Shown here: piece after piece, positions 37,370 through 46,147 of the stretch | Layout: each line of letters begins with the position of its first letter | How positions within the stretch are numbered: position 1 is the stretch's first letter | Source: Candidatus Sulfotelmatobacter sp. | GTDB lineage: Bacteria; Acidobacteriota; Terriglobia; Terriglobales; Acidobacteriaceae | Assembly (NCBI GenBank): GCA_025462865.1 | Contig: JAOAPI010000018.1 | Coordinates: forward strand, 1-64,000 | Reading direction: 5' to 3' | Length of the DNA stretch: 64,000 nucleotides | Translations under genes and position numbers: made by a program | The notes under the pieces: generated by a model | The model's input: only the letters and a program-made list of their open reading frames with translations | Told to the model about the DNA's origin: nothing | Databases searched by the model: none

Positions 37370-39358
37370 CTACATGACCGGCGGTACGGTGATGCCCATG
37401 ATTGACAAAGTTCGAATCAGTTCGCGGCGAACCACGGCTACCGTGGCCAGCAAGAATTGCTTTCGCTTCTCATCGCTCTCGCTCAGGATGGGGTGGCGAT
37501 GGTAAAACGCATTGAAGAGTTGCGCCAGTTGAAAAGCGTGCTTCGCAAGATAGGCGGGCTCGGTGGTCGAGATGCATTGGTTCACGATGTAGGAAGTTTT
37601 CGCCGACGCCAGCCAAAGTTCCCAGAACTCATCTGCATTCTCGCCCACTAAAAATCTCTCAAAGTCCGCGGCGGAAATATTGCTGTCACGAAGGAACGTG
37701 TCAGGATCAGCTGCGGCTTTCTTGAAGATGCTGGTGGCGCGCACCACGGCATACTGCGAGTACGGACCGGTTTCGCCCTCGAAGCTGAGCGCTTCTTTGA
37801 AATCGAAAGCGATCACCGATTGCTTGGTGAACTTCAGCATGAAGTAACGCAGCGCGCCGACAGCGATTTGCGTGGCGATAGAAAGACGTCCCGTTTCAGT
37901 GAGCTGGGGATGCCTCGAATCAACTTCGTTCTTAGCTGAAACAATCAGTTGATCGAGCAGGTCATCGGCTTTGACGCCGAAACCTTTGCGTCCGGAAACC
38001 TCGATGTAGGATCGCGTCTTATCTTCTTCGCTGAGCTTGTAGCCGAGTTCGACGGCGCAGCGCGGCGTGAGCGCGACCATCTCGTAGGAAAAATGTGTGT
38101 AATGATCGGCGGCCTCATTGTGTCCGAGTCCGCGCAGCGCTTCGATGACTGTGTTTTGAGCTTCGGACTGGCGCGCATCGATCACATTATAGATTTCCTC
38201 GACATCTCCGAAGTGAGGATGCTCTTTTTCTCCTTGCATGGCAGAGATCCAACAATCGTGTTGGTTCGGATAGCGGTAAAACTTGCGATAGCCGAAGTCG
38301 CGACCGAGCAGGCCGAACTTCCACATGTGATAGGCGATGTCTTTGCCGACGTAGCCGACCGTTCCGTTCGAGCGGACAATGACTTTTTGATCTTCTTCGG
38401 AAATCTTGACAAGTTCCTCGGTGTCCCCTGTGTTCTCTGTGGTTGAGCCCGTTCCGGCGCGGCGCATGACCCAACAGCCTTTGTTCTTGCCTTGGGTCTC
38501 GAACGTAAGTACGCCTGCATCTTTCAGCTTGGCGAAGGCTGCATCCCAGAAATGCAAATGCAGAATTTCGCTCTCCCGCGGAAGAAAGTCGTACTCGATA
38601 TCGAGCCGATCCATGGTCTCGATGTGGCGCCGCAGCACGGCGGTCGAGATTAACTCGGCAATCGCCGCAGTTTCGCTGGCAGCATCTTCGATCCCATGCA
38701 GCGTTTGCGCGCGTATTTGTAAATTTTGCTTGTCCTGCTCGTACCACTGCGAAACACGCGCGTAGAGATCCCAGCAGTAATAATCGAAGCGAGGCTGACT
38801 CGCCAGGGATTCGATTTCAGCGCGCGATTTCTTTTCGATATGCGTAAAGCCAACCACTACGTCGGCAACCTGAACACCGGTGTTGTCGATGTAATTCTGG
38901 ATATCCACTTCGCGACCGGCGTAGCGCAGCAGGCGGACGAAAGTATCGCCGAGAATGGCGTTTCGTAGATGGCCGATGTGGGCCGCCTTATTGGGATTGA
39001 TGCTGGTGTGCTCAACCAGAATCTTTCCCACGGCCGCGGTTGTGGGCGCCTTCTGATTCGCGGCCAGGGCCAACGCCGTCCAGGCGCGATCAATTTTGAC
39101 ATTCAAATAGCCCGGAGGCGCGACTTGCATCCCGGCAATGCCCTCGATGGGACCAATCTCGGCACGAATTGTCTCGGCAATCTTAAGCGGCGCGGTGCGT
39201 AGCGATTTGGCGAAAGGAAAAACAGGAATGGCGAAATCGCCAAGTTCGACTTTCGGGGGCGGCTCGATGACGATGTTGGGCAGGGTTGCGCCCGGATAAC
39301 GCTGCAGAAGAAACTCCCGCAATCGAACAGCTAAACGTCGTTCCAGATGACGATACAA
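37370..39358 (-). CDS. argS: arginyl-tRNA synthetase
   Basis: The product has 662 residues. It attaches arginine to tRNA-Arg. The N-terminal additional domain (about 1-110) is followed by the class I HIGH motif in NPNKAAHIGHLRNA, the catalytic Rossmann domain with VGYVGKDIAYHMWK, EVSGRKGFGVKADDLL where other ArgRSs have a variant KMSK, and the anticodon-binding helical domain ending in TLSIMGITVPPVM. Near residues 303-315 a surface loop carries TGSTTENTGDTEEL, which is encoded by a copy of the intergenic 'acacagaggacacagg' repeat. The upstream larC is transcribed divergently. Confidence 0.97.
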   Translation of the reverse strand: MYRHLERRLAVRLREFLLQRYPGATLPNIVIEPPPKVELGDFAIPVFPFAKSLRTAPLKIAETIRAEIGPIEGIAGMQVAPPGYLNVKIDRAWTALALAANQKAPTTAAVGKILVEHTSINPNKAAHIGHLRNAILGDTFVRLLRYAGREVDIQNYIDNTGVQVADVVVGFTHIEKKSRAEIESLASQPRFDYYCWDLYARVSQWYEQDKQNLQIRAQTLHGIEDAASETAAIAELISTAVLRRHIETMDRLDIEYDFLPRESEILHLHFWDAAFAKLKDAGVLTFETQGKNKGCWVMRRAGTGSTTENTGDTEELVKISEEDQKVIVRSNGTVGYVGKDIAYHMWKFGLLGRDFGYRKFYRYPNQHDCWISAMQGEKEHPHFGDVEEIYNVIDARQSEAQNTVIEALRGLGHNEAADHYTHFSYEMVALTPRCAVELGYKLSEEDKTRSYIEVSGRKGFGVKADDLLDQLIVSAKNEVDSRHPQLTETGRLSIATQIAVGALRYFMLKFTKQSVIAFDFKEALSFEGETGPYSQYAVVRATSIFKKAAADPDTFLRDSNISAADFERFLVGENADEFWELWLASAKTSYIVNQCISTTEPAYLAKHAFQLAQLFNAFYHRHPILSESDEKRKQFLLATVAVVRRELIRTLSIMGITVPPVM
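38421..38442. repeat. 'acacagaggacacagg' repeat inside argS, copy 2
   Basis: On the minus strand the bases read CCACAGAGAACACAGGGGAC, in frame as TENTGDT within argS. The same sequence motif lies between genes at 13789 and 40805, so a mobile or slippage-prone repeat seems to have entered a tolerant loop of the synthetase. Confidence 0.7.
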
Positions 39359-39417
39359 GGCTTCCCTCTTACTTTTAAGAAGATAGCGATTCTAGCAGAG
39401 CGATTGAGGACGTTGGT

Positions 39418-39446
39418 TTGACGCGGCAGGGAGCCTTCCCTATGAT
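39418..39446 (+). promoter_or_regulatory. candidate sigma-70 promoter of larC
   Basis: TTGACG at 39418-39423 and TATGAT at 39441-39446 with a 17-bp spacer. The predicted start near 39453 leaves a leader of about 23 nt before the larC ATG at 39476. Confidence 0.65.
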
Positions 39447-39475
39447 AAAAATTCGGTCGTGATCACCCACTTTTG

Positions 39476-40807
39476 ATGCGAATTGCTTACATTGAGTGTT
39501 TTTCCGGAATGAGCGGCGACATGTTCCTGGGCGCGCTGCTGGACGCCGGAGTTCCTCGGGGGAAACTCGAAGAGACGGTCGCCGCTCTAAATGTCGGAGC
39601 ACGGCTCGAGATTTCGCGCGTGGTGCGCAGCGGGATCTCAGCAACGAAGGTGGATGTGTGGGTCGACGGGCAGAAGGATTTGCCTCGGGAAGAGTATTGG
39701 GAACGAAAAGAACACCAGCACTCCCATGATGACCAACATGAACATGAGGGTCATGCTCACTCACATTTACATTCTGGTGAGATTTCGCCAGCAAACGTGC
39801 CCGCCCTACACGAGCATTCCCATGGGCGTGGACTCACCGAGATCCGCAAAATTATTTCTGCGGCGGCGATTTCCGAAGGCGCGAAGAAGACTGCCATAAC
39901 CATCTTTGAAGCATTGGGGCGGGCCGAGGCTAAGATTCACAATACTTCCGTCGAGGCTGTGCACTTTCACGAAGTCGGCGCCGTGGATGCGATGGTCGAT
40001 ATTGTCTGCGCAGCTGTGGGGGCCGAGGCGCTGGGAGTGGATGAGATCATCTGTTCACCCCTGAATGTGGGCGGCGGAGTGGTGAAGTGCGCGCATGGCA
40101 CATTCCCTGTGCCGGCTCCGGCTACGGTGGAGTTGCTGGCGGGCGCGCCCGTATATTCCTCGGGGTTGCAAGCTGAGTTGGTCACGCCGACAGGCGCGGC
40201 GATTGTAAAGACGCTGGCTTCGCGATTCGCGGCGTTTCCCGAGATGAAGATTGATAAATCGGGCTACGGCGCGGGATCGCGGGATTTTCCCGGATATCCG
40301 AATGTTGTGCGCTTAACGGTTGGGGAAGTAACCGCGAATGCCTTGGCCGAGAAGACGGCGTCGGACACGATCACAGTGCTGGAGGCAAATATCGATGACC
40401 TGAATCCGCAGGTCTTTGGATACGTGATGGACCGGTTGATGGAAGAGGGCGCGTTCGATGCGTTTGGCATGCCGGTACAGATGAAGAAAAATCGTCCGGG
40501 AATGCTGTTGACGGTTTTGTGCAAGCCTGAAGACGAGGACCGGCTGACGCAACTCATTTTTACCGAGACGACGACGTTAGGGGTGCGGCGGCGCGATGAA
40601 GCCCGCCGAACGCTGGCGCGGCACTGGGAACAGGTTCACACACAGTGGGGTGAGGTGAGGATCAAGATCGCCAGCATGAACGGGACGGTTACCAACTACG
40701 CGCCAGAATACGAGGATTGCCGGAGAATCGCGGAAGAGCACCATGTGCCGCTGAAGACGGTGATGCAGCAGGCGGCGCGGGCTTATCTTGGAAATCAAAA
40801 TCTCTAA
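39476..40807 (+). CDS. larC: nickel-insertion protein LarC (nickel-pincer cofactor synthesis)
   Basis: The product has 443 residues from the ATG at 39476. It begins with IAYIECFSGMSGDMFLGALL, the signature of the LarC/DUF111 family, and continues through FHEVGAVDAMVDIVCA, VGGGVVKCAHGTFPVPAPAT and TVLEANIDDLNPQ to the C-terminal domain. A His-rich insertion of about 40 residues (QHSHDDQHEHEGHAHSH and more) is a nickel store. LarC uses CTP to insert Ni into the pincer cofactor that lactate racemase-like enzymes need. In some lactobacilli the gene is split by a programmed frameshift; here it is one open frame. larB, larE and larA are not in the window. metG follows after 42 bp. Confidence 0.93.
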   Translation: MRIAYIECFSGMSGDMFLGALLDAGVPRGKLEETVAALNVGARLEISRVVRSGISATKVDVWVDGQKDLPREEYWERKEHQHSHDDQHEHEGHAHSHLHSGEISPANVPALHEHSHGRGLTEIRKIISAAAISEGAKKTAITIFEALGRAEAKIHNTSVEAVHFHEVGAVDAMVDIVCAAVGAEALGVDEIICSPLNVGGGVVKCAHGTFPVPAPATVELLAGAPVYSSGLQAELVTPTGAAIVKTLASRFAAFPEMKIDKSGYGAGSRDFPGYPNVVRLTVGEVTANALAEKTASDTITVLEANIDDLNPQVFGYVMDRLMEEGAFDAFGMPVQMKKNRPGMLLTVLCKPEDEDRLTQLIFTETTTLGVRRRDEARRTLARHWEQVHTQWGEVRIKIASMNGTVTNYAPEYEDCRRIAEEHHVPLKTVMQQAARAYLGNQNL

Positions 40808-40822
40808 CACAGAGGACACAGG
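40805..40822. repeat. 'acacagaggacacagg' intergenic repeat, copy 3
   Basis: AACACAGAGGACACAGGA overlaps the larC stop codon and fills the gap to metG. It matches the copy at 13789-13807 over its first 17 bases. Confidence 0.7.
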
Positions 40823-40849
40823 AGTCCAGAGGGTAGTGATTCAGACTCT

Positions 40850-42871
40850 ATGAGCCGAAAGTTCTACATCACGACACCGATTTACTACGTGAACGCCAGA
40901 CCGCACATCGGTCATGCTTATACGACGATAGCGTGCGACACCATTGCGCGTCGGCAAAGGCTCTTGGGTGCGGAGACGTTTTTTCTAACCGGCACCGACG
41001 AGCATGGGCAGAAGATCGAACGCGCGGCGCTGGCCGCAGGAAAAACTCCGCAGCAGTATGCCGATGAGATTTCGGCTGAGTTTCGCCAGTTGTGGAAGAG
41101 GATGGGCATCTCCAATGATGACTTCATTCGCACCACTGAAGAGCGCCACAAGAAGCGCGTACAGGAATTATTCCGAAAGCTTCGCGACAACGGTTTCATC
41201 TACAAGGGAACTTACACCGGGCAGTATTGCGTATCGGATGAACTCTATGTCGATGGAGCCAAGCCCGGCGATCCCTGCCCCACGTGCGGGCGCATCACCG
41301 AGACGGTGCATGAGGAGAATTACTTCTTCAAGCTCTCGGCGTTTCAGGACAAGCTGCTCGCGCTGTATGCGAATCCAGAGTTCATCCGTCCGGAAGCTCG
41401 ACGCAATGAGGTGATTTCTTTTGTGCGGTCGGGACTGCGCGATTTATCGATCAGCCGCTCGACGTTTTCCTGGGGCATTCCCGTACCGGATGATCCCAAG
41501 CATGTGATCTACGTATGGCTGGACGCGCTGGCAAATTACATTACCGCAATCGGTTATGGCTCTTCGCACGCCGGGGCGCAGGAGGCGTTCAAGAAATTTT
41601 GGCCGGCCGATGTGCAGATGATTGGCAAAGAGATTGTCCGCTTCCATTGCGTGTACTGGCCAGCGTTTCTGATGGCAGCCGGACTTCAGCTCCCGAAGGC
41701 CATTGTGGCGCACGGATGGTTGCTGTTTGAAGAAAGCAAGATGTCGAAGTCGCGAGGGAACATCGTCCGCACAGAGACGATTCTCGACGTCCTGGGCTCG
41801 GACGCGTTGCGATATTTTCTGCTGCGCGAAGTAGTGTTTGGACAGGATGGATCATTCTCCTTCGACGCTCTGGTGCAGCGCTATAACTCCGATCTGGCAA
41901 ACGGGTTAGGAAATCTGGCCAGCCGCACGCTCACCATGATCAACCGCTACTTCAAGGGCGAGGTTCCATATCCTTCGGGAGCGGCCTCAAGGACGGCTGC
42001 GGACGACGCCATCGCCGACACCGCTCGAAAGACGATTCGCGAATTTGCAACCTTGTTCGATCAGTTCCAATTTTCGCGAGCACTCGAGGCCGCCTGGGGG
42101 CTGGTGGCGGCGGTCGACAAGTACATCGTCGAGAATGAGCCGTGGGCGCTAGGTGAGAAGCAGGATGAGGAGAGCCGCTCGCGTTTGGCGACGGTTCTCT
42201 ACACTGCGGCGGAGGCGTTGCGGATTGCAACTGCCCTGGCACATCCGGTGATACCGGAAGCAACGGCAAAGATCTGGACGCAAATGGGGTTGGGCGATAT
42301 CAAGAAGCTCGCGCTCAGCGAACTGACTTGGGGACAGTTGCGTCTGGGCACCAAACTGGGCGAAATACAGCCCGTGTTTCCGCGCGCCGACAAGAGCGCG
42401 ATCGAAAGGATGCAGAAGATGGAAGAGGAACAGAGAAATATCTCTGTGGCAGATGTTCCAGCAGCGGCAACGCCGGCACAAACGGACGCTCCGCAAATGG
42501 TGGCTGCGGTTGGTTCGCCCACAGCAGCCCCGGCCGAAAAGAGCGACAAGATTTCCATCGATGACTTCATCAAGGTTGAACTGCGCGTGGGAGTGGTGAA
42601 AGTTGCCGAAAGAGTTCCCAAGGCGGACAAGCTTCTGCGCCTGGAGGTTGATATTGGAAGCGAGGTGCGACAGGTCCTGGCTGGGATCGCCGAGGCGTAT
42701 GCACCCGAAACTTTGGTCGGGCGAAAAGTGGTGATCGTCGCCAATCTGGCCCCACGCAAGCTGCGCGGCCTGGAGTCGAATGGGATGATCGTGGCGGCAT
42801 CACTGGAAGGTGGGAAACCGGTGCTGGCAAGCTTTTTGGAGGACGTTCCAGTAGGGGCGAGGCTGAAATAG
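40850..42871 (+). CDS. metG: methionyl-tRNA synthetase with C-terminal tRNA-binding domain
   Basis: The product has 673 residues. Class I motifs are present: HIGH in NARPHIGHAYTTIACD and KMSKS in EESKMSKSRGN. CPTCGR near residue 142 with one further Cys pair region belongs to the connective-peptide zinc knuckle. The catalytic core is followed by the helical anticodon domain, and a C-terminal EMAP/Trbp111-type OB fold begins near 563 (IDDFIKVELRVGVV ... VVIVANLAPRKLRGLESNG) that aids dimerisation and tRNA binding. It charges both initiator and elongator tRNA-Met. It sits in a run of plus-strand genes larC-metG-tatD-yajQ with short gaps of 42-69 bp. Confidence 0.97.
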   Translation: MSRKFYITTPIYYVNARPHIGHAYTTIACDTIARRQRLLGAETFFLTGTDEHGQKIERAALAAGKTPQQYADEISAEFRQLWKRMGISNDDFIRTTEERHKKRVQELFRKLRDNGFIYKGTYTGQYCVSDELYVDGAKPGDPCPTCGRITETVHEENYFFKLSAFQDKLLALYANPEFIRPEARRNEVISFVRSGLRDLSISRSTFSWGIPVPDDPKHVIYVWLDALANYITAIGYGSSHAGAQEAFKKFWPADVQMIGKEIVRFHCVYWPAFLMAAGLQLPKAIVAHGWLLFEESKMSKSRGNIVRTETILDVLGSDALRYFLLREVVFGQDGSFSFDALVQRYNSDLANGLGNLASRTLTMINRYFKGEVPYPSGAASRTAADDAIADTARKTIREFATLFDQFQFSRALEAAWGLVAAVDKYIVENEPWALGEKQDEESRSRLATVLYTAAEALRIATALAHPVIPEATAKIWTQMGLGDIKKLALSELTWGQLRLGTKLGEIQPVFPRADKSAIERMQKMEEEQRNISVADVPAAATPAQTDAPQMVAAVGSPTAAPAEKSDKISIDDFIKVELRVGVVKVAERVPKADKLLRLEVDIGSEVRQVLAGIAEAYAPETLVGRKVVIVANLAPRKLRGLESNGMIVAASLEGGKPVLASFLEDVPVGARLK

Positions 42872-42915
42872 CCTTTCGATACTAGCCAACGATTAGCGAC
42901 TAACGACCAGCGACT

Positions 42916-43740
42916 ATGTTCGTAGATTCTCACGCACATCTTGATGGAAAACAGTTCGACTCTGATCGCGAGCAAGTGATTGCGCGAGCCAGAGAGAGCG
43001 GAGTTGAAGCTCTTGTCGCTGTCGGCATCGGGGATGGACCGAAGCAAGTGGATTGCGGAATCCGATTGGCAGAGAAATACGACTTCATCTACGCGACCTT
43101 GGGAATTCATCCGCACGAAGCCCGTCTAGCCGACGAGGCTGCTTATCAGAACATGGAACGCTTAGCGCGTCATCCCAAGGTCATCGCCTGGGGCGAGATT
43201 GGCTTGGATTATTTCTATGACCATTCTCCGCGCGATACGCAACAACAGGTATTCACGCGGCAAATGGAACTCGCCGCGGCTGCGAAGCTGCCCATTGTCA
43301 TTCACTGTCGCCCGTCTGAAGGCAGCGATGATGCGTGGCAAACATGCCTCGCGCTAATCCGGGAGCATTGGGCCGCCAAGGGCTTGGGAGGGATTCTGCA
43401 CTGTTTTACGGGAAACTGGCCACAAGCGAAGAGCGCGCTCGATATGGGCTTCATGATTTCATTTGCCGGCAACCTGACTTTCTCGAAGGCCCAGCAAATT
43501 CGCGACGCAGCCATAGAGGTTCCGCTTGATCGCATGCTCATTGAGACAGACTCGCCATTTCTGGCGCCGGTGCCTCATCGTGGGAAGAGGAACGAGCCTG
43601 CGTTCGTTAAAGAGACTGCGCGAAAGCTAGGCGAGTTGCGGGGTTTGACAGCGGACGAGGTCGGACGGCGGACATCGCGCAATTTTTACAATTTTTTCAA
43701 ATTGACTGAAACGGCTGAAAGCAAAATCCCGGCACTTTAG
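42916..43740 (+). CDS. tatD: TatD family metal-dependent deoxyribonuclease
   Basis: The product has 274 residues. The TIM-barrel metal ligands are visible: HAHLD at the start (H6, H8), GEIGLDY with the bridging Glu, IVIHCRPS, LHCFTG, and ETDSPFLAPVPHRGKRNEP near the end. TatD enzymes are 3'-5' exonucleases linked to DNA repair and turnover. The order metG-tatD is a classic bacterial arrangement. The large open frame on the opposite strand across the metG/tatD boundary is a shadow. Confidence 0.93.
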   Translation: MFVDSHAHLDGKQFDSDREQVIARARESGVEALVAVGIGDGPKQVDCGIRLAEKYDFIYATLGIHPHEARLADEAAYQNMERLARHPKVIAWGEIGLDYFYDHSPRDTQQQVFTRQMELAAAAKLPIVIHCRPSEGSDDAWQTCLALIREHWAAKGLGGILHCFTGNWPQAKSALDMGFMISFAGNLTFSKAQQIRDAAIEVPLDRMLIETDSPFLAPVPHRGKRNEPAFVKETARKLGELRGLTADEVGRRTSRNFYNFFKLTETAESKIPAL

Positions 43741-43809
43741 CATTTTGAATATGCATTATTCTGATACCCTCAGAGTTAGTTCCTTCATTTCAGAAAGAAT
43801 TGAAATCCG

Positions 43810-44304
43810 ATGCCCGAAAACACCTTTGACATCGTGAGCAAGATCGATCTCCAGGAAGTCTCGAACGCCATCCAACAGGCATTGAAGGAAATCCACACGC
43901 GCTTCGACTTGAAGGATTCGAAGTCCAATATTGAACTCGAAAAAGATGCAATCGTGCTTCACTCGGCCGACGAGTACAAGCTGAAGGCTGTGAATGACAT
44001 TCTGCAACAGAAGCTGGTGAAACGCGGCGTCTCGTTGAAGGGATTAACCTATGCCGCAGTGGAACCGGCGGCGGGCGGAACGTCCAAGCGCAAAATAACG
44101 ATGCAGCAAGGCATTGCCATTGAAAAAGCTCGAGAGATTGTGAAGCTGGTTAAGGATTCCAAGAAAAAAGCGCAAGCCTCGATCCAGGGGGATCTGGTGC
44201 GGATCAGCAGCAAGGATCGCGATACGCTCCAGGAAGTCATCGCCATGCTGCGGGGACACGACTTCGGCATCGATTTACAGTTTACGAATTACCGTACGAA
44301 TTAA
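43810..44304 (+). CDS. yajQ: YajQ family (UPF0234) nucleotide-binding protein
   Basis: The product has 164 residues, beginning NTFDIVSKIDLQEVSNAIQQ and containing HTRFDLKDSKSNIEL, LVKRGVSLKGLTYAAVEPA and the C-terminal RGHDFGIDLQFTNYR. These are the two RNP-like domains of YajQ. Members bind nucleic acids, and some bind cyclic di-GMP and act as transcription co-factors. The length matches the family. It lies in the metG-tatD run, 69 bp after tatD. Confidence 0.95.
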   Translation: MPENTFDIVSKIDLQEVSNAIQQALKEIHTRFDLKDSKSNIELEKDAIVLHSADEYKLKAVNDILQQKLVKRGVSLKGLTYAAVEPAAGGTSKRKITMQQGIAIEKAREIVKLVKDSKKKAQASIQGDLVRISSKDRDTLQEVIAMLRGHDFGIDLQFTNYRTN

Positions 44305-44374
44305 GGACGAATCCCAAACGCCGAGGCTCTGAGAACTGCCGCGGACGGTACTTGAGAAGAGAATTGGACCAACA

Positions 44375-45364
44375 TTGAGCGCTCCGCCCATTATTAACGG
44401 GAAAGAGATCTTTGATCTGCTGCACGATGACCTCGCAGCTCTTGAGGCGGAGTTCGGACATGACACCATCTCCGGTGTTCGAGCCATTACGGAGATTGGA
44501 GAATATCTGCGCGGCGGCGGCGGAAAGCGGATCCGTCCGGCGCTTCTTTTCCTCTCGACCAAGCTTTTCGACTATCAGGGTGGGGGAGCGGTTCGACTGG
44601 GTGCAGTGGTTGAGATCCTTCATACCGCCACCCTCGTGCATGACGACATTATCGACGAAGCCAAGACGCGCCGCGGCCGTCCTGCAGCCAACACGCAATG
44701 GGGCAATTCGAAATGCGTGCTGGCGGGCGATTGGCTCTACATGCAGGCTTTCAAAATTGCGGTGCAGGAACGCAATTTCCGCATTCTTGACACACTGATT
44801 GAGTTGACCCAGCAGATGGTTGAAGGCGAACTGCTGCAGATGGAAAAACTGGGCAAGGCAATCGCCCTCGACGAATATTTCGATCTAATTTATCGCAAGA
44901 CTGCTTGCTTGTTTTCTGTATGCATGCGGCTGGGCGCGATTCTCGGCGGCGCGACGATGGCCCAGGAAGAAGCGCTGGGGCAGTACGGGCACGATCTTGG
45001 CATGGCATTCCAGATTGTGGATGACGTCCTCGACCTTACGGCTTCCGAGGATGTATTGGGCAAGCCCGTGGCCAGCGATCTGCGCGAGGGCAAAGCGACC
45101 ATGGCGGTGATTCACGCGCTGGAACGCTGCACAGGCGAGGAACGCGCCAAGATTGAAACTATTCTTCGCGACCGCGCTTTCAATGGCGTGACTCATGCAC
45201 AGATCATGGAAATTCTATATCGCTATGGATCGCTGGACGCCGCTACCGCTCGCGCCGCACGGTATGCTGAGTCTGCGCAGAAAGCAATCTGTACATTCCC
45301 TGATTCGGAAATCAAGCGCGCGCTGCTGTGGGCGCCCGAGTTTGTAGTGGCCAGGGAGAAATAG
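44375..45364 (+). CDS. polyprenyl diphosphate synthase (trans-isoprenyl)
   Basis: The product has 329 residues from a TTG at 44375; no in-frame ATG exists near the start and the family N-terminus begins here. The first Asp-rich motif (HDDIIDEAKTRRG) and the second (VDDVLDLTASEDVLGKP) bind Mg-diphosphate substrates. GGKRIRPALLFLS is the conserved substrate-binding Lys/Arg stretch. It condenses isopentenyl diphosphate units into C35-C50 chains, probably for the menaquinone side chain (HepT/IspB type); product length cannot be read off. The residues before the first motif are small, consistent with a long product. It follows yajQ after 70 bp. Confidence 0.93.
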   Translation: MSAPPIINGKEIFDLLHDDLAALEAEFGHDTISGVRAITEIGEYLRGGGGKRIRPALLFLSTKLFDYQGGGAVRLGAVVEILHTATLVHDDIIDEAKTRRGRPAANTQWGNSKCVLAGDWLYMQAFKIAVQERNFRILDTLIELTQQMVEGELLQMEKLGKAIALDEYFDLIYRKTACLFSVCMRLGAILGGATMAQEEALGQYGHDLGMAFQIVDDVLDLTASEDVLGKPVASDLREGKATMAVIHALERCTGEERAKIETILRDRAFNGVTHAQIMEILYRYGSLDAATARAARYAESAQKAICTFPDSEIKRALLWAPEFVVAREK

Positions 45365-45566
45365 ATCTAGAGCTTAAATCTGCAATCTCTGCATTTGGGT
45401 TTGCGCATTCCCACATCGATAGCCAGCAACCTCCTCTTACAATTCTGCTACCAAATAACCAGCAGATTCCAAAGCGCACCAATCCGTCCGTGACCCTGGC
45501 TACGTGGGAAAGATAACGGTACGAATCTGGCCGGACTTCTAAAATCGAAAACCAAGGAGCTTTCCA

Positions 45567-45911
45567 ATGAAAAAGGTAATGATTTGCCTGCTCGCTCTAA
45601 CCTTTGCGATGAGCCTGACCGCTTTCGCACAACAGGACAACAATATGTCGCAGACTCAGGCCGACCAGGGTGCCGCGAAGGCTCCATTGATGACGTTGAA
45701 GGGCACGGTCAAGGCCGATGGCGACAAATATACGTTTGTGGACAAGGACGGCAAGAGCTGGGACGTAATGAATCCCGAGGAACTCAAAGGCCACGAAGGC
45801 CATCACGTGCAGCTCAGCGCCCATGTCTATACTGACAAGAATTCGATCCACATAATGAGCGTGAAGATGCTCAAGGGTGGTTCGATGGGTAATGATTCGA
45901 TGAGTAAGTAG
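45567..45911 (+). CDS. small exported OB-fold-like protein
   Basis: The product has 114 residues. AAGGAG precedes the ATG. The signal peptide (MICLLALTFAMSLTAFAQ) is followed by a short Gln/Asp linker and a domain MTLKGTVKADGDKYTFVDKDGKSWDV ending HVQLSAHVYTDKNSIHIMSVKML, the pattern of BOF/DUF5818-type oligobinding folds common in Acidobacteria. A HEGHH stretch could bind metal. It is monocistronic, with its own terminator. Confidence 0.8.
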   Translation: MKKVMICLLALTFAMSLTAFAQQDNNMSQTQADQGAAKAPLMTLKGTVKADGDKYTFVDKDGKSWDVMNPEELKGHEGHHVQLSAHVYTDKNSIHIMSVKMLKGGSMGNDSMSK

Positions 45912-45931
45912 TTTTTTCTGAGTACGACGGA

Positions 45932-45961
45932 GCGGGGCGCGAATGTTCGTCCCGCATTTTT
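45932..45961 (+). terminator. intrinsic terminator
   Basis: The stem GCGGGGCG/CGTCCCGC (one G-T pair) with an 8-nt loop and ATTTTT follows the small exported-protein gene by about 20 bp. Confidence 0.8.
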
Positions 45962-46147
45962 CTGCCGGCCAGCTGTCCACGGACACTCGCCGGCTTTCTT
46001 TTTTGGAATTGCCGTTTCCCGAATCGCCCAGCCCCGCGGCATGATTCCGGTCATGCGCAGCTAGACTCAGGCCATTGGTCTTCCAGACAGACACCCCGCT
46101 GTGTTAATACTGAACCGTTTCCTGTTTTTCCTTATCCAAGACTGCTT

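Noticed and set aside
39476..40807. possible programmed frameshift in larC
   Set aside because: In some lactobacilli larC is split into larC1/larC2; here the whole protein is encoded in one open frame.
42199..43116. 305-residue minus-strand frame
   Set aside because: Antisense of metG and tatD, both clear family members.
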